A stretch of 11,974 nt of DNA from CAZERT01 sp964630015 (GCA_964630015.1 CAZVTJ010000023.1:1-11974); one strand, 5' to 3'. Shown: positions 1-6,375, counted from the stretch's first letter. Notes: generated by a model from the sequence alone, not told the origin. Numbers and translations are program-made.

Positions 1-2
1 GT

Positions 3-38
3 TCGGATGAGCTCCTCTCTTTAGGGGAGCTGTTCCGA
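3..38 (+). terminator. Hairpin upstream of argS, possible terminator or attenuator
   Basis: A composite stem-loop is visible: TCGGA (3-7) pairs with TCCGA (34-38), and GCTCCTC (11-17) pairs with GGGGAGC (24-30) with one G-T pair, around the loop TCTTTA. A run of six or seven T begins at about 47, eight bases past the stem. That distance is long for a standard intrinsic terminator. It could end a transcript entering from the left, or be the tail of an RNA cut by the window edge. Confidence 0.4.
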
Positions 39-63
39 GAAGACGGTTTTTTGTTGGCATTTT

Positions 64-72
64 TGCTATGAT
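64..72 (+). promoter_or_regulatory. Extended -10 promoter of argS (leaderless)
   Basis: TG-C-TATGAT is an extended -10 element at 64-72. The ATG of argS begins 9 nt after the hexamer, so the predicted transcript start lies within about 3 nt of the start codon. There is no clear -35 box, as usual for extended -10 promoters, and no Shine-Dalgarno sequence between the box and the ATG. Confidence 0.55.
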
Positions 73-81
73 AGACCAAGT

Positions 82-2151
82 ATGAAAACGGATATACACA
101 CATTCATATCAGCACTGTGGAAATCACTGGGGTATGAAACGGTGGATTTTGACATTTCCGTTCCCGAGCATGCATCCCATGGGGATTTTTCCACAAATCT
201 TTCTTTGGTTGGTACAAAGGCAGTGGGAAAGCCGCCGCGGGACCTTGCACTACAGGTTATGGAGCGATTTTCCAAATGGAAAGAAACCTCTGAAGCTGAT
301 GAACATACTCAAACACTCCCTAAAGAAGATCAAACCAGTGCAGTGCCGGATGAGGTCAAACTGTTGTTACGGGATATTGATCATCTGGAACTGGCCGGTC
401 CGGGGTTTGTGAACATCTTTCTTACGGAGGCAAAACTTGTCAGTCAGTTATCCAAAGTGCTAAATAGCGACCAGCGCGACAGAACGAGACATTCAAAAAC
501 AGACAAAAAGCGGGTGATGGTGGAATTTGCCCACCCCAATACCCATAAGCAGTTTCATATTGGGCATTTACGCAATCTTACCACCGGCGAATCTGTAGTG
601 CGGCTTCTGGAGTCCCAAGGGGTAGAGGTGATCCGCGCGAATTACCAGGGTGACGTAGGTTTGCATATTGGAAAAGCGCTGTGGGGGATTTCCGTGCTTG
701 TGGAACAAGCACAGAACGAAGCATCGACGCATCGAAGCATCGCATCATCGCAGGCAGAAGCATCGCAACTTCGAGGTATTGTATCTTCGGAAAACGAAGA
801 CACGAATCACGATGATACGAACAACGAAACCACGAACTACGAATCTACGAACTGCGAAGATACGATTTTATGGCTTCAGGATAATCTAAAAACCATTTCC
901 GAGCGGAGCGAATTTTTGGGGAGAGCGTATGCAACCGGTGCTGGCGCATATGAAACCGATGAGGCTGCAAAAAAGGAAATTGAAGACATAAACAAACTGG
1001 TCTACGCCCGTGACCCGCGGATTTATCCGTTGTATGAGCTTACGCGTCAGTGGTCGCTTGATTCATTTGAGGCCCTGTACAACCGTGTGGGCAGTCGGTT
1101 TGATCGATACTACTTTGAGAGCCAAACGTATGAAACAGGCCGGGAAGCGGTCGCAGAAGGGCTCAAAAAGGGTATTTTTGAGCGTAGTGAAGGCGCTGTG
1201 ATCTTCCCGGGGGAGAAATTTGGGCTTCATAACCGTGTATTTATTACCAGTGCCGGCAATCCGACCTATGAAGCCAAGGATATGGGACTTGGACGGCTCC
1301 AGTTTGACGAATATCACCCGGATATGATTGTTCACTGTGTGGCAAGCGAGCAGATTGGATATTTCCAGGTGATTTTTGAGGCGCTTGCACAGCTCTACCC
1401 CGATACGCGGGGGAAGGAACATCATTTGGTCTACGGATGGGTGCGGCTCAAGGAAGGAAAGATGAGCAGCCGGAGTGGAAACGTGGTACTTGGTTCGTGG
1501 CTTTTGGACGAGACAAAAAAGAATATTCGGATCATTCTAGATACTAATAAATCAAACTATACAGAAAGCGAACACAATGAGGTAGCAGAGATTGCAGCGA
1601 TTGCCGCAGTAAAGTATGGATTCCTCAAAGTTTCTACGGCACAAGATATCGCATTCGATATAAAAGAATCAATCAATATCAATGGAGACTCGGGACCATA
1701 CCTTCTCTACACCTATGCGCGGTGCAGAAGTGTGATGAGAAAATCTCCCCACTTCGCTCAAGAGAGCTTCGAGGGGCAGGGGAAGGGTAACCCATTGCTG
1801 CATGGTTTCATGGATTCATTGCTGAATGCAAAAGACACAAATACCGGCAAAACAATGAAACAATGGAGCAATGGAACATTGTTTGTTTCCGAACGCAACA
1901 TTTTGCGTCATCTGGTGTCATTTGATGATGTTGTTACCAGGGCTGCTGCGGAATACGCACCGTCGTATGTGTGTACATACCTGTATGAGCTTGCCGGGTT
2001 GTTTAATACGTTTTACAATTCCTCACCGATTTTAGAGGCGCCGGAAGGGATGGAGAAGGTACAGTTCCGGCTTGCCATTACCCAGGCTGTAGCAACAGTG
2101 CTTAAACAAGGGTTGTATCTTTTGGGAATAGAGACGGTGGAGAGGATGTGA
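82..2151 (+). CDS. argS: Arginyl-tRNA synthetase
   Basis: Class I aminoacyl-tRNA synthetase that charges tRNA-Arg with arginine using ATP in the cytoplasm. The N-terminal Add-1 domain (about 1-125) includes GDFSTNL at 34-40. The Rossmann catalytic core carries the HIGH signature as FHIGHLRN (158-165), the block NYQGDVG (187-193) and the KMSKS counterpart KMSSRSG (460-466). The C-terminal DALR anticodon-binding domain begins near YARCRS (545-550) and runs to the end, with YLYELAGLFNTFY (633-645). At 689 aa it is longer than a usual ArgRS of 550-600 aa. Two segments look inserted: about 212-262, rich in N, T, E, D and S, and about 554-600 between the first DALR helix and the rest of the domain. 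The bases under both resemble repeats found elsewhere in the window. The start fits a leaderless transcript. Essential gene; identity is certain from the motifs. Confidence 0.97.
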   Translation: MKTDIHTFISALWKSLGYETVDFDISVPEHASHGDFSTNLSLVGTKAVGKPPRDLALQVMERFSKWKETSEADEHTQTLPKEDQTSAVPDEVKLLLRDIDHLELAGPGFVNIFLTEAKLVSQLSKVLNSDQRDRTRHSKTDKKRVMVEFAHPNTHKQFHIGHLRNLTTGESVVRLLESQGVEVIRANYQGDVGLHIGKALWGISVLVEQAQNEASTHRSIASSQAEASQLRGIVSSENEDTNHDDTNNETTNYESTNCEDTILWLQDNLKTISERSEFLGRAYATGAGAYETDEAAKKEIEDINKLVYARDPRIYPLYELTRQWSLDSFEALYNRVGSRFDRYYFESQTYETGREAVAEGLKKGIFERSEGAVIFPGEKFGLHNRVFITSAGNPTYEAKDMGLGRLQFDEYHPDMIVHCVASEQIGYFQVIFEALAQLYPDTRGKEHHLVYGWVRLKEGKMSSRSGNVVLGSWLLDETKKNIRIILDTNKSNYTESEHNEVAEIAAIAAVKYGFLKVSTAQDIAFDIKESININGDSGPYLLYTYARCRSVMRKSPHFAQESFEGQGKGNPLLHGFMDSLLNAKDTNTGKTMKQWSNGTLFVSERNILRHLVSFDDVVTRAAAEYAPSYVCTYLYELAGLFNTFYNSSPILEAPEGMEKVQFRLAITQAVATVLKQGLYLLGIETVERM
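712..867 (+). repeat. In-frame low-complexity repeat insert within argS
   Basis: Two repeat blocks lie in frame inside argS. The first (about 717-773) iterates GAAGCATCG-like units. The second (about 799-867) iterates an ACGAA-nn unit (ACGAATCACGATGATACGAA and similar). On the complementary strand the second block reads as TTCGTAG / TTCGTGG / TTCGTTG, the same style as the intergenic DNA at 6058-6118. A small stem TCTTCG-GAAAA-CGAAGA sits between the blocks. The encoded residues (about 212-262) are hydrophilic, follow the NYQGDVG...WGI catalytic strand, and have no counterpart in the usual ArgRS fold. Confidence 0.7.
1747..1776 (+). repeat. Palindromic CTTCGC-type element within argS
   Basis: CCCC (1747-1750) and GGGG (1773-1776) enclose GCTC-AAGA-GAGC (1756-1767), with symmetric five-base internal loops. 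The core CTTCGC...GCTTCG is shared with the start of the minisatellite at 6439-6454. It translates to part of a hydrophilic Ser/Gly/Lys stretch in the DALR domain, where ArgRS sequences normally run from the RK of the first helix almost directly into the next helix. Confidence 0.5.
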
Positions 2152-2200
2152 GGGGAGAGTGTGGCCAAAAGTAGAGATGCTTTATAAGTTGAAAATAGGG

Positions 2201-2206
2201 TACAAT
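2201..2206 (+). promoter_or_regulatory. -10 box of the 362-aa gene (leaderless)
   Basis: TACAAT at 2201-2206 lies 7 nt before the ATG at 2214. The spacing matches the other leaderless starts here. No convincing -35 box is seen. The gene can therefore be transcribed independently of argS, whose stop is 62 nt upstream. Confidence 0.55.
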
Positions 2207-2213
2207 AGGCGCA

Positions 2214-3302
2214 ATGACAAATGGCGAAATACTACGGTCGGAAGCGACAATTCCATATCAGCAGGCATTAAGCAAAGAATTGCAGTATCAATACCCATCG
2301 CTTACAGGCGGTTCAGACAATTCGCCTCAATTGCTTTCTGCATATATTCAAGGTCGGATCGATCCTTTTCCGTCCTGCTTTGTGTCGTTTGATACTAGAA
2401 AATTAACGCCGGAACAACGCTCACATGTATTGATTCAAGCACTCACGATGGCACGGGATCCGGACTCTGATGCATATTGCCGGCATGGGGATGAACATGT
2501 GACGTTTTTGGATGCAACAGATAAATTGATTCAGGCATTGGGAGAATTTAACGCAACATTTCGGTTTCAGGCAATACAGGTAAAACCCGGATGGTCCAAG
2601 GATTCATTTGCCGGACAAAGGTTCATTATTGAATCACCGCGATACCACAGAACCGGTTTACGGCCGGTTCCTTCAATTTTGGCTTCGGAATTGTTTGCAA
2701 CAGTTCACGATCTTCCCGGAAAAGGAAAGGTCCTTCGGAGGATTGTACGGGAAAGTTCGGATCAGTATGGTGTTGGGAAGGCAATACTTGTGGGGTTATA
2801 TGGTGGCATGATGGAACACGATTTAATGGCTGCAATAGCAACAGAGGATATGGTGAAGGAATGTAAACAGAAGAAAATACCTTATATTACACCAAATCGA
2901 AATTCCGATTATTTATTGCTAAAAAAACTTGTTGAAACGATGATGGTTGGCGCACGGGATGGGATGCACCCGCAATTTAGTCAGGTTGCCTATACCCAAG
3001 CAGTTGAATTGTTGCAACGAAACAACATGGCCCCCCGCGAGTTTTACTCACATCCGAATTTTGCGATGACACCAAAAACAGATGTAGTGTTTGCCCGCGC
3101 GGTATTTACCGGAATGACAGAAGCGGCGCAGCGAAGCGCTGTAAGAGAATTTTTAGATCCGAAACGTACGGAATATATTGATCAACATTATGGACTTCAT
3201 GCGACAACACAGCTAATAACCGCGTTTCTTGTGTATCCAGGCGTAAGAAGTCCAAGAACTCCACATGATGAATTGGTGCGGTATGGGACTGGAAGACCGT
3301 GA
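2214..3302 (+). CDS. Unrecognised 362-aa soluble protein
   Basis: I do not recognise a family. The protein has no signal peptide, membrane segment or cysteine-pair pattern, so it is predicted to be cytoplasmic. It has mixed alpha/beta composition with amphipathic helices such as LLLKKLVETMM (about 229-239) and a His/Tyr-containing C-terminal part. Candidate polar clusters include CRHGDEH (about 88-94) and HPNF near residue 282, but no known catalytic signature can be named. It lies downstream of argS on the same strand, separated by 62 nt. The start is supported by a TACAAT box 7 nt upstream and no Shine-Dalgarno sequence; an ATG 9 bases further on is out of phase. The stop is TGA. Coding status is supported by length and protein-like composition. 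Confidence 0.8.
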   Translation: MTNGEILRSEATIPYQQALSKELQYQYPSLTGGSDNSPQLLSAYIQGRIDPFPSCFVSFDTRKLTPEQRSHVLIQALTMARDPDSDAYCRHGDEHVTFLDATDKLIQALGEFNATFRFQAIQVKPGWSKDSFAGQRFIIESPRYHRTGLRPVPSILASELFATVHDLPGKGKVLRRIVRESSDQYGVGKAILVGLYGGMMEHDLMAAIATEDMVKECKQKKIPYITPNRNSDYLLLKKLVETMMVGARDGMHPQFSQVAYTQAVELLQRNNMAPREFYSHPNFAMTPKTDVVFARAVFTGMTEAAQRSAVREFLDPKRTEYIDQHYGLHATTQLITAFLVYPGVRSPRTPHDELVRYGTGRP

Positions 3303-3340
3303 ATCTTGTTGCGTTCACGCCTTCGTGGTTTGCGCCATAG

Positions 3341-3395
3341 CAATGCGCGATTGAAGAATGAATTCCTTCCTGTGTGGGAATGACGTAGCGCATTG
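3341..3395. repeat. Nested palindromic repeat
   Basis: CAATGCGC (3341-3348) and GCGCATTG (3388-3395) are perfect 8-base inverted arms. Inside them ATTCC (3362-3366) and GGAAT (3377-3381) form a second inverted pair, followed by GACG. The inner GGAATGACG matches the end of the hairpin at 6352-6374. It lies in the 218-bp gene-free stretch after the 362-aa gene and might terminate or stabilise its transcript, but it has no T-run. Confidence 0.6.
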
Positions 3396-3485
3396 TGGGT
3401 TCAGGAGTTGCCTGATTTGTTACCCATTATCTGCCACAGCGAGGCTACTTTAGACAGCATATTCAAAAAGGCAGGAAATTTGCGG

Positions 3486-3513
3486 TTGAATGATATGTTG
3501 AAAAACATATACT
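3486..3513 (+). promoter_or_regulatory. Promoter of the 68-aa gene (leaderless)
   Basis: TTGAAT (3486-3491) and TATACT (3508-3513) are separated by 16 bp. The ATG begins 7 nt after the -10 box, with no Shine-Dalgarno sequence. Both boxes match the sigma70-type consensus well. Confidence 0.65.
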
Positions 3514-3520
3514 CATATCT

Positions 3521-3727
3521 ATGAATGAAACAGGACCAAACGATTCATCATTTTTGCAATTGTTGTTTAATAAACTTGCTGATACGATTCGTGCTGGCCA
3601 GGAGAGTGGTGGGGATACCAGCGCGGCGCAACAGGAAGTGTTTCGTCAGATGAGCGAAGTATCACGTGCCAAAGGCGGCGACCCGATTTCCGGAAATGGT
3701 GTAACAAAATCCGGCGGAGACGATTGA
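3521..3727 (+). CDS. Unrecognised 68-aa protein
   Basis: Small soluble protein without a recognised family. Residues 10-25 (FLQLLFNKLADTIRAG) could form an amphipathic helix, and a second helix is likely around 38-51 (QQEVFRQMSEVSRAKG). The tail is Gly/Ser/Asp-rich and ends in GGDD. The two-helix plus flexible tail layout might suit a protein-protein interaction, but no function can be assigned. The start is set by TTGAAT-N16-TATACT-N7-ATG. The stop TGA lies 18 bp before the outer edge of the insertion sequence at 3746, so the gene appears intact rather than truncated. An original C-terminus extending further cannot be excluded. Confidence 0.65.
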   Translation: MNETGPNDSSFLQLLFNKLADTIRAGQESGGDTSAAQQEVFRQMSEVSRAKGGDPISGNGVTKSGGDD

Positions 3728-3745
3728 GAGGTGTTTGCTCCATAA

Positions 3746-3774
3746 GGAGCATATCAGGCTACAAATCGCAGTTA
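3746..3774. repeat. Left imperfect terminal inverted repeat of the IS
   Basis: The stretch contains GGAGCAT, AGGCTA (3756-3761), CGCA (3767-3770) and GTTA. It pairs in inverted orientation with 4701-4728. The first bases also close a perfect small hairpin, TGCTCC-ATAA-GGAGCA (3736-3751), whose left arm lies outside the element. Confidence 0.55.
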
Positions 3775-4656
3775 GTTCAGGACCTTGGAAACAAACTGAC
3801 GTGGAGTGGTAAGTCCCAATGATAAATGCAACCGCCTCTCATTGTAATACGTCAAATAGTCTTTTAGAAGCCGGGGTGCTGACTCTTCCCTCGGATACTT
3901 GTGATCAAAACATTCATCCTGAATAGTTCGGATGAACCGCTCGATATGGGCATTGTCGTTGGGTGTTCTAATTCGAGAATGGCGAACGGTCATGGAGCGT
4001 TCACTGAGATGAAACTCAAATCCCTGCCTGAATTCCGGTCCGTTGTCGGATTGCACCACTGAGAAGGGAAATCCAAAGTACAGAGCGGCTTCATGGATGA
4101 CTACCACACTGGCTCCTTGGGTCATATGGGGAATGTATTTGGCAAACCCAAGCCGTGAATACGTATCGATAACGGCGTAGATGTAAAACCGTGTGTAATC
4201 GGAGCGGACGACATGCATCGTGTCAATTTCAACAAGCGCTCCCGGGTGATCTGAAAGTGGCCGGGGAATCCGGGTGCCCCAGCGGGTGTGGTGTTTCTGT
4301 CGGGCTAGTCCGTACCGGGCAATCACCCTTCCCACCGATGCTAAACTCACCGTTTGTCCTTCCATTACCAGATGGGCATGAATGACGGGAGCACAGCGGT
4401 GAAGCTCGGTGCGCAGTTCCAGAATCCGATCGATGACCGCCTGGGACAGTTCATTGGGGTGATGGTGTGGGCGTGATGGAAGTGTTGAGACAAAAACTCG
4501 GTGATCCGAGTGCGCTTTCTTGAGCCATTTGCAGATGGCCGAACGAGTGACGCCGTACTTTCGGGCAGCCTGAGTTTGAGAGAGCCTCCCAAGTCGGACA
4601 TCATTAACTGCCAGCCGTCTGACTTTTCCCATATGAGGATTAGAAACGTATGCCAT
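3772..4656 (-). CDS. DDE transposase (IS481/IS3-like, single ORF)
   Basis: Catalyses cut and strand transfer of the surrounding insertion sequence. An N-terminal helix-turn-helix (about 26-48, SQTQAARKYGVTRSAICKWL) should bind the terminal repeats. It is followed by a linker and an RNase-H-fold integrase core with D145 (VEIDTMHV), D204 (QSDNGPEF) and E239 (NAHIERF), with 34 residues between the second D and the E, as in the IS3/IS481 group. The C-terminal part has the usual YLTYYNERRLHLSLG...TP block (267-285). At 294 aa it is full length for a one-ORF IS481-type transposase. I chose the ATG at 4656 over a TTG at 4713 because AAGGA lies 6 nt upstream (4663-4667), with GGGAGGG just before it. 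This Shine-Dalgarno sequence sets it apart from the leaderless neighbours and fits a mobile origin. No frameshift or missing catalytic residue is seen, so it may be active. Confidence 0.92.
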   Translation of the reverse strand: MAYVSNPHMGKVRRLAVNDVRLGRLSQTQAARKYGVTRSAICKWLKKAHSDHRVFVSTLPSRPHHHPNELSQAVIDRILELRTELHRCAPVIHAHLVMEGQTVSLASVGRVIARYGLARQKHHTRWGTRIPRPLSDHPGALVEIDTMHVVRSDYTRFYIYAVIDTYSRLGFAKYIPHMTQGASVVVIHEAALYFGFPFSVVQSDNGPEFRQGFEFHLSERSMTVRHSRIRTPNDNAHIERFIRTIQDECFDHKYPREESAPRLLKDYLTYYNERRLHLSLGLTTPRQFVSKVLN

Positions 4657-4662
4657 AGATTT

Positions 4663-4675
4663 TCCTTTCCCTCCC
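4663..4675 (-). promoter_or_regulatory. Shine-Dalgarno sequence of the transposase
   Basis: On the minus strand GGGAGGG is followed by AAAGGA, with AAGGA ending 6 nt before the ATG at 4656. It decides the start codon, and it is one of only two clear ribosome-binding sites in the window. Confidence 0.7.
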
Positions 4676-4700
4676 AGCATACAGTGTTTCCAAGCTATTG

Positions 4701-4728
4701 AGTAATTGCGCAAATAGCCTATAATGCT
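4701..4728. repeat. Right imperfect terminal inverted repeat of the IS
   Basis: On the minus strand this reads GAAGCAT, three unmatched bases, AGGCTA, three T, GCGCA and ATTA, matching the left end in order. The repeat lies 45-72 bases outside the transposase ATG, the place expected for an IS end. Confidence 0.55.
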
Positions 4729-4753
4729 TCTTTTATTTTCATGAGTTTTTTCC

Positions 4754-4759
4754 TATACT
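4754..4759 (+). promoter_or_regulatory. -10 box of the HAD gene
   Basis: TATACT lies 12 nt before the ATG at 4772. The leader would be about 5 nt, too short for a ribosome-binding site. The -35 region would fall in AT-rich DNA beside the right end of the insertion sequence, and no good -35 hexamer is seen. Confidence 0.5.
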
Positions 4760-4771
4760 ACACTTTTCCGT

Positions 4772-5479
4772 ATGAGCAGGAATTTTTCCTATATTTTTGA
4801 TCTGGACGGGGTATTATGGAGAACCCGGGAGATGTTTGCGGCGCTTGGGGAAGCGTTATATGGTCAAGGAGTATTAGCGGATCCCAATGGTATTTTTGAG
4901 CTCTATCAAGGGTGGAAACGCGAATCGTCGCAAACGCGGGGGACATTTACAGAGGGGTTTCCCAAGTGGTTGGCTCGAAATCAACAGACAAACGAAACAG
5001 TTATGGGGAGTATAGTTCGGGAGATATACGGCAGAAATTGGACCGATCCGGAAGCCGGCGTGGTGTTATCGCAGTTCCCAAAAGAGCGGGTGTTTATTCT
5101 TACATGCGGCGATCCTGTTTTGCAGAAAGAAAAAGTGGAAAAGTCAGGACTCATTGGATCAATTTTAGATTGGAACAGGATTACAATTGTGCTCCGAAAA
5201 GATGAAGCTGCATTTTTGCGCGCGAGAGAGGAAATGGGAATACCTGGCGGGATGATTCATGTCAATGACAGGTTGGATGAACTGGTCGTTGGCCAAAAGG
5301 CGCTTAGCGGGAGTATTCCTGTTTGGCTTGGGGATAGAAAAGGGGAACAATATGGAGGGCACGGAAAAGAGATGGAAGAATTGTTTTCGCCCCCTGCAGA
5401 ATTGTCGCTTCGTTCACTTATCCGGATTGCTTCGCTTTCAGAACTTCCGCACGCGCTTCGGGAGAAGCAATTATTGTGA
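4772..5479 (+). CDS. HAD-superfamily hydrolase (phosphatase-like)
   Basis: Probably a Mg-dependent phosphatase of the haloacid dehalogenase superfamily, acting in the cytoplasm on a small phosphorylated metabolite that cannot be named. Motif I is FDLDGVLW, with nucleophile D10 and acid/base D12. Motif II is T111 in VFILTCGD. A lysine of KEKVEK (120-124) is the likely motif III residue. Motif IV is HVNDRLDE, with D166 and D169 as metal ligands. Residues 13-95 between motifs I and II are long enough for a helical C1 cap. The 235-aa length is typical. The gene follows the insertion sequence and precedes the stalk-protein gene by 46 nt on the same strand. A TATACT box places the transcript start next to the ATG, with no Shine-Dalgarno sequence. 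Superfamily is clear, substrate unknown. Confidence 0.85.
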   Translation: MSRNFSYIFDLDGVLWRTREMFAALGEALYGQGVLADPNGIFELYQGWKRESSQTRGTFTEGFPKWLARNQQTNETVMGSIVREIYGRNWTDPEAGVVLSQFPKERVFILTCGDPVLQKEKVEKSGLIGSILDWNRITIVLRKDEAAFLRAREEMGIPGGMIHVNDRLDELVVGQKALSGSIPVWLGDRKGEQYGGHGKEMEELFSPPAELSLRSLIRIASLSELPHALREKQLL

Positions 5480-5509
5480 TACATGTCACAGATTATTGGG
5501 TTTTTCCGG

Positions 5510-5515
5510 TATAGT
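5510..5515 (+). promoter_or_regulatory. -10 box of the Pro/Thr-rich protein gene
   Basis: TATAGT lies 10 nt before the ATG at 5526. No Shine-Dalgarno sequence follows it and no convincing -35 box precedes it at 16-18 bp. It supports starting the gene here rather than at upstream in-frame codons that lie inside the HAD gene. Confidence 0.5.
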
Positions 5516-5525
5516 CTTGGGGCAT

Positions 5526-5957
5526 ATGAACACCACACTTGCATTGTTACCGCCGCCAGGAATCATTCAGGACAATATTACTATTCCTGCTCTTACTCTT
5601 CCGACCTCTACACCAACACCGATTTTGCTTAAACGGGTATCGGGGATTGATATCCACTTGCCGGTTTTCCCCACTTCTACACCAGTTGCACCAACAGCAA
5701 CACCAGCAACTCCGACAAATACGAGTGCTCCGATGCCCTCTGATACCGTTCTATCCGGCACACCGGAAGTTCGTGAGAGCGCAACGCCCACAGCCATGGT
5801 ATCCGTTTCATCCACACCCACGGGAACACCTCCAAAACCGCAGAACCGGAACATGACGGAAACATTTTTGTGGATTGCACTCATTGTTTTGGTGCTGGTG
5901 ATCCTCCGGTCCAATTGGGACAAGATCAAAGCGGGATTTGGAAAAAAAGAAGAATAA
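5526..5957 (+). CDS. Pro/Thr-rich stalk protein with a C-terminal membrane anchor
   Basis: A 143-aa protein of unrecognised family with clear architecture. Residues 20-107 form a disordered linker rich in Pro, Thr and Ser (for example PTSTPTP and APTATPATPTNTSAP), of the kind used as cell-surface stalks. Residues 113-127 (TFLWIALIVLVLVIL) are one hydrophobic helix, followed by a basic tail WDKIKAGFGKKEE, which by the positive-inside rule is cytoplasmic. The N-terminus, including LALLPPPGII, lacks a normal signal peptide, so export by the tail anchor is uncertain. The reading frame is open well upstream (to 5259) but that part overlaps the HAD gene in another frame. The ATG at 5526 with its TATAGT box is preferred. 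A dispersed repeat copy follows the stop within a few bases. Role unknown, probably envelope-related. Confidence 0.7.
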   Translation: MNTTLALLPPPGIIQDNITIPALTLPTSTPTPILLKRVSGIDIHLPVFPTSTPVAPTATPATPTNTSAPMPSDTVLSGTPEVRESATPTAMVSVSSTPTGTPPKPQNRNMTETFLWIALIVLVLVILRSNWDKIKAGFGKKEE

Positions 5958-5963
5958 AAATTA

Positions 5964-6018
5964 TTGTTCCATTGATCCATTGCTAATATACCAGTAGTTC
6001 GTAGTTGGTAGATAGTAG
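5964..6018 (+). repeat. Dispersed CATTG/GTAG repeat, copy A
   Basis: The unit contains CCATTG twice, then CTAATATA-CCAGTAG-TTCGTAGTT, then GGTAGATAGTAG. It starts 7 nt after the stop of the stalk-protein gene. It aligns without gaps to copy B (7692-7745) over about 54 bases with few mismatches, and to the first part of copy C (10959-11004). Confidence 0.75.
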
Positions 6019-6057
6019 TTTGCGAAGAAGGAAAGAGAAAAGTTTACAAGTCGTTGT

Positions 6058-6118
6058 GGGTCGTGGCTTCGTCGTTCGTAATTTCGTATTCCCGTCGTAA
6101 TTTCCGTCATTATTCTTT
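6058..6118. repeat. TTCGT low-complexity stretch
   Basis: Iterated units such as GGTCGTGGCTTCGTCGTTCG, TTCGTATTCCCGTCGTAATT and TTCCGTC. The style and composition match the complementary strand of the insert in argS (799-867). No reading frame of interest. Confidence 0.55.
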
Positions 6119-6207
6119 GTTGCATCCCCAGTCGGGAATAAGCGGATAACACGTGCTTGTATCATAGCCAGAAATTGCATTCGCCCTTACGAAGAGAGGA
6201 CTTAATC

Positions 6208-6266
6208 CTGTGTAAAAAATGTGACCTCGCAAGGCGTCCCCTTGCGAGCTCAAAAATTTTGCACAG
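6208..6266. repeat. 59-bp composite palindrome
   Basis: The outer arms CTGTGTAAAA (6208-6217) and TTTTGCACAG (6257-6266) pair over 10 positions with one G-T. The inner arms CTCGCAAGG (6226-6234) and CCTTGCGAG (6240-6248) pair perfectly around the loop CGTCC. The intervening internal loops are both 8 nt (6218-6225 and 6249-6256). On the minus strand the inner hairpin is followed by a six-T run after 6 nt, so it could terminate minus-strand transcripts. The size and symmetry also suit a small mobile palindrome or a structured RNA. Confidence 0.65.
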
Positions 6267-6313
6267 ACTGATCGGTTTTGATGTAGTTTTGTTTTAGCAC
6301 GTCTATACGCGCT

Positions 6314-6338
6314 GGAAAAATTCAAGGCTTAGCCTTGG
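6314..6338. repeat. CAAGGC hairpin repeat, copy 1
   Basis: GGAAAAATT leads into CAAGGC-TTA-GCCTTG (6323-6337), a perfect 6-bp stem. The same leader and stem design recur at 6604-6630 and 11180-11203. Confidence 0.6.
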
Positions 6339-6350
6339 GGGTACAAAATC

Positions 6351-6375
6351 GATTCCGGACAAGCCGGAATGACGG
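6351..6375. repeat. ATTCCGG/CCGGAAT palindromic repeat
   Basis: ATTCCGG (6352-6358), loop ACAAG, CCGGAAT (6364-6370), followed by GACGG. The right half, AGCCGGAATGACGG (6362-6375), has an exact 14-base inverted copy at 6909-6922. A diverged relative sits at 3362-3385. Confidence 0.6.

Larger units (their letters stand above)
3746..4728 (-). mobile_element. IS481/IS3-group-like insertion sequence
   Basis: A roughly 980-bp element with one DDE transposase ORF on the minus strand. The imperfect terminal inverted repeats are about 28 bp. The left end (3746-3774) contains GGAGCAT, AGGCTA, CGCA and GTTA. The right end, read on the minus strand, contains GAAGCAT, AGGCTA, CGCA and ATTA in the same order, with one gap, giving roughly two-thirds identity. 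The left repeat overlaps the transposase stop codon. No target-site duplication was found, so exact ends are uncertain by several bases. The insertion lies between the 68-aa gene and the HAD gene. Confidence 0.75.

Noticed and set aside
3736..3751. TGCTCC-ATAA-GGAGCA as a terminator for the 68-aa gene
   Set aside because: The stem is perfect, but no T-run follows on either strand, and its right arm belongs to the IS end.
4657..4713. An upstream TTG start that would add 19 residues to the transposase
   Set aside because: The downstream ATG has a Shine-Dalgarno sequence at the right distance, and the extension lies in the IS end.
5567..5980. A 137-codon minus-strand open frame rich in Val and Gly
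   Set aside because: It is the complement of the Pro/Thr-rich linker (ACA/CCA codons give long antisense frames) and continues into repeat copy A.
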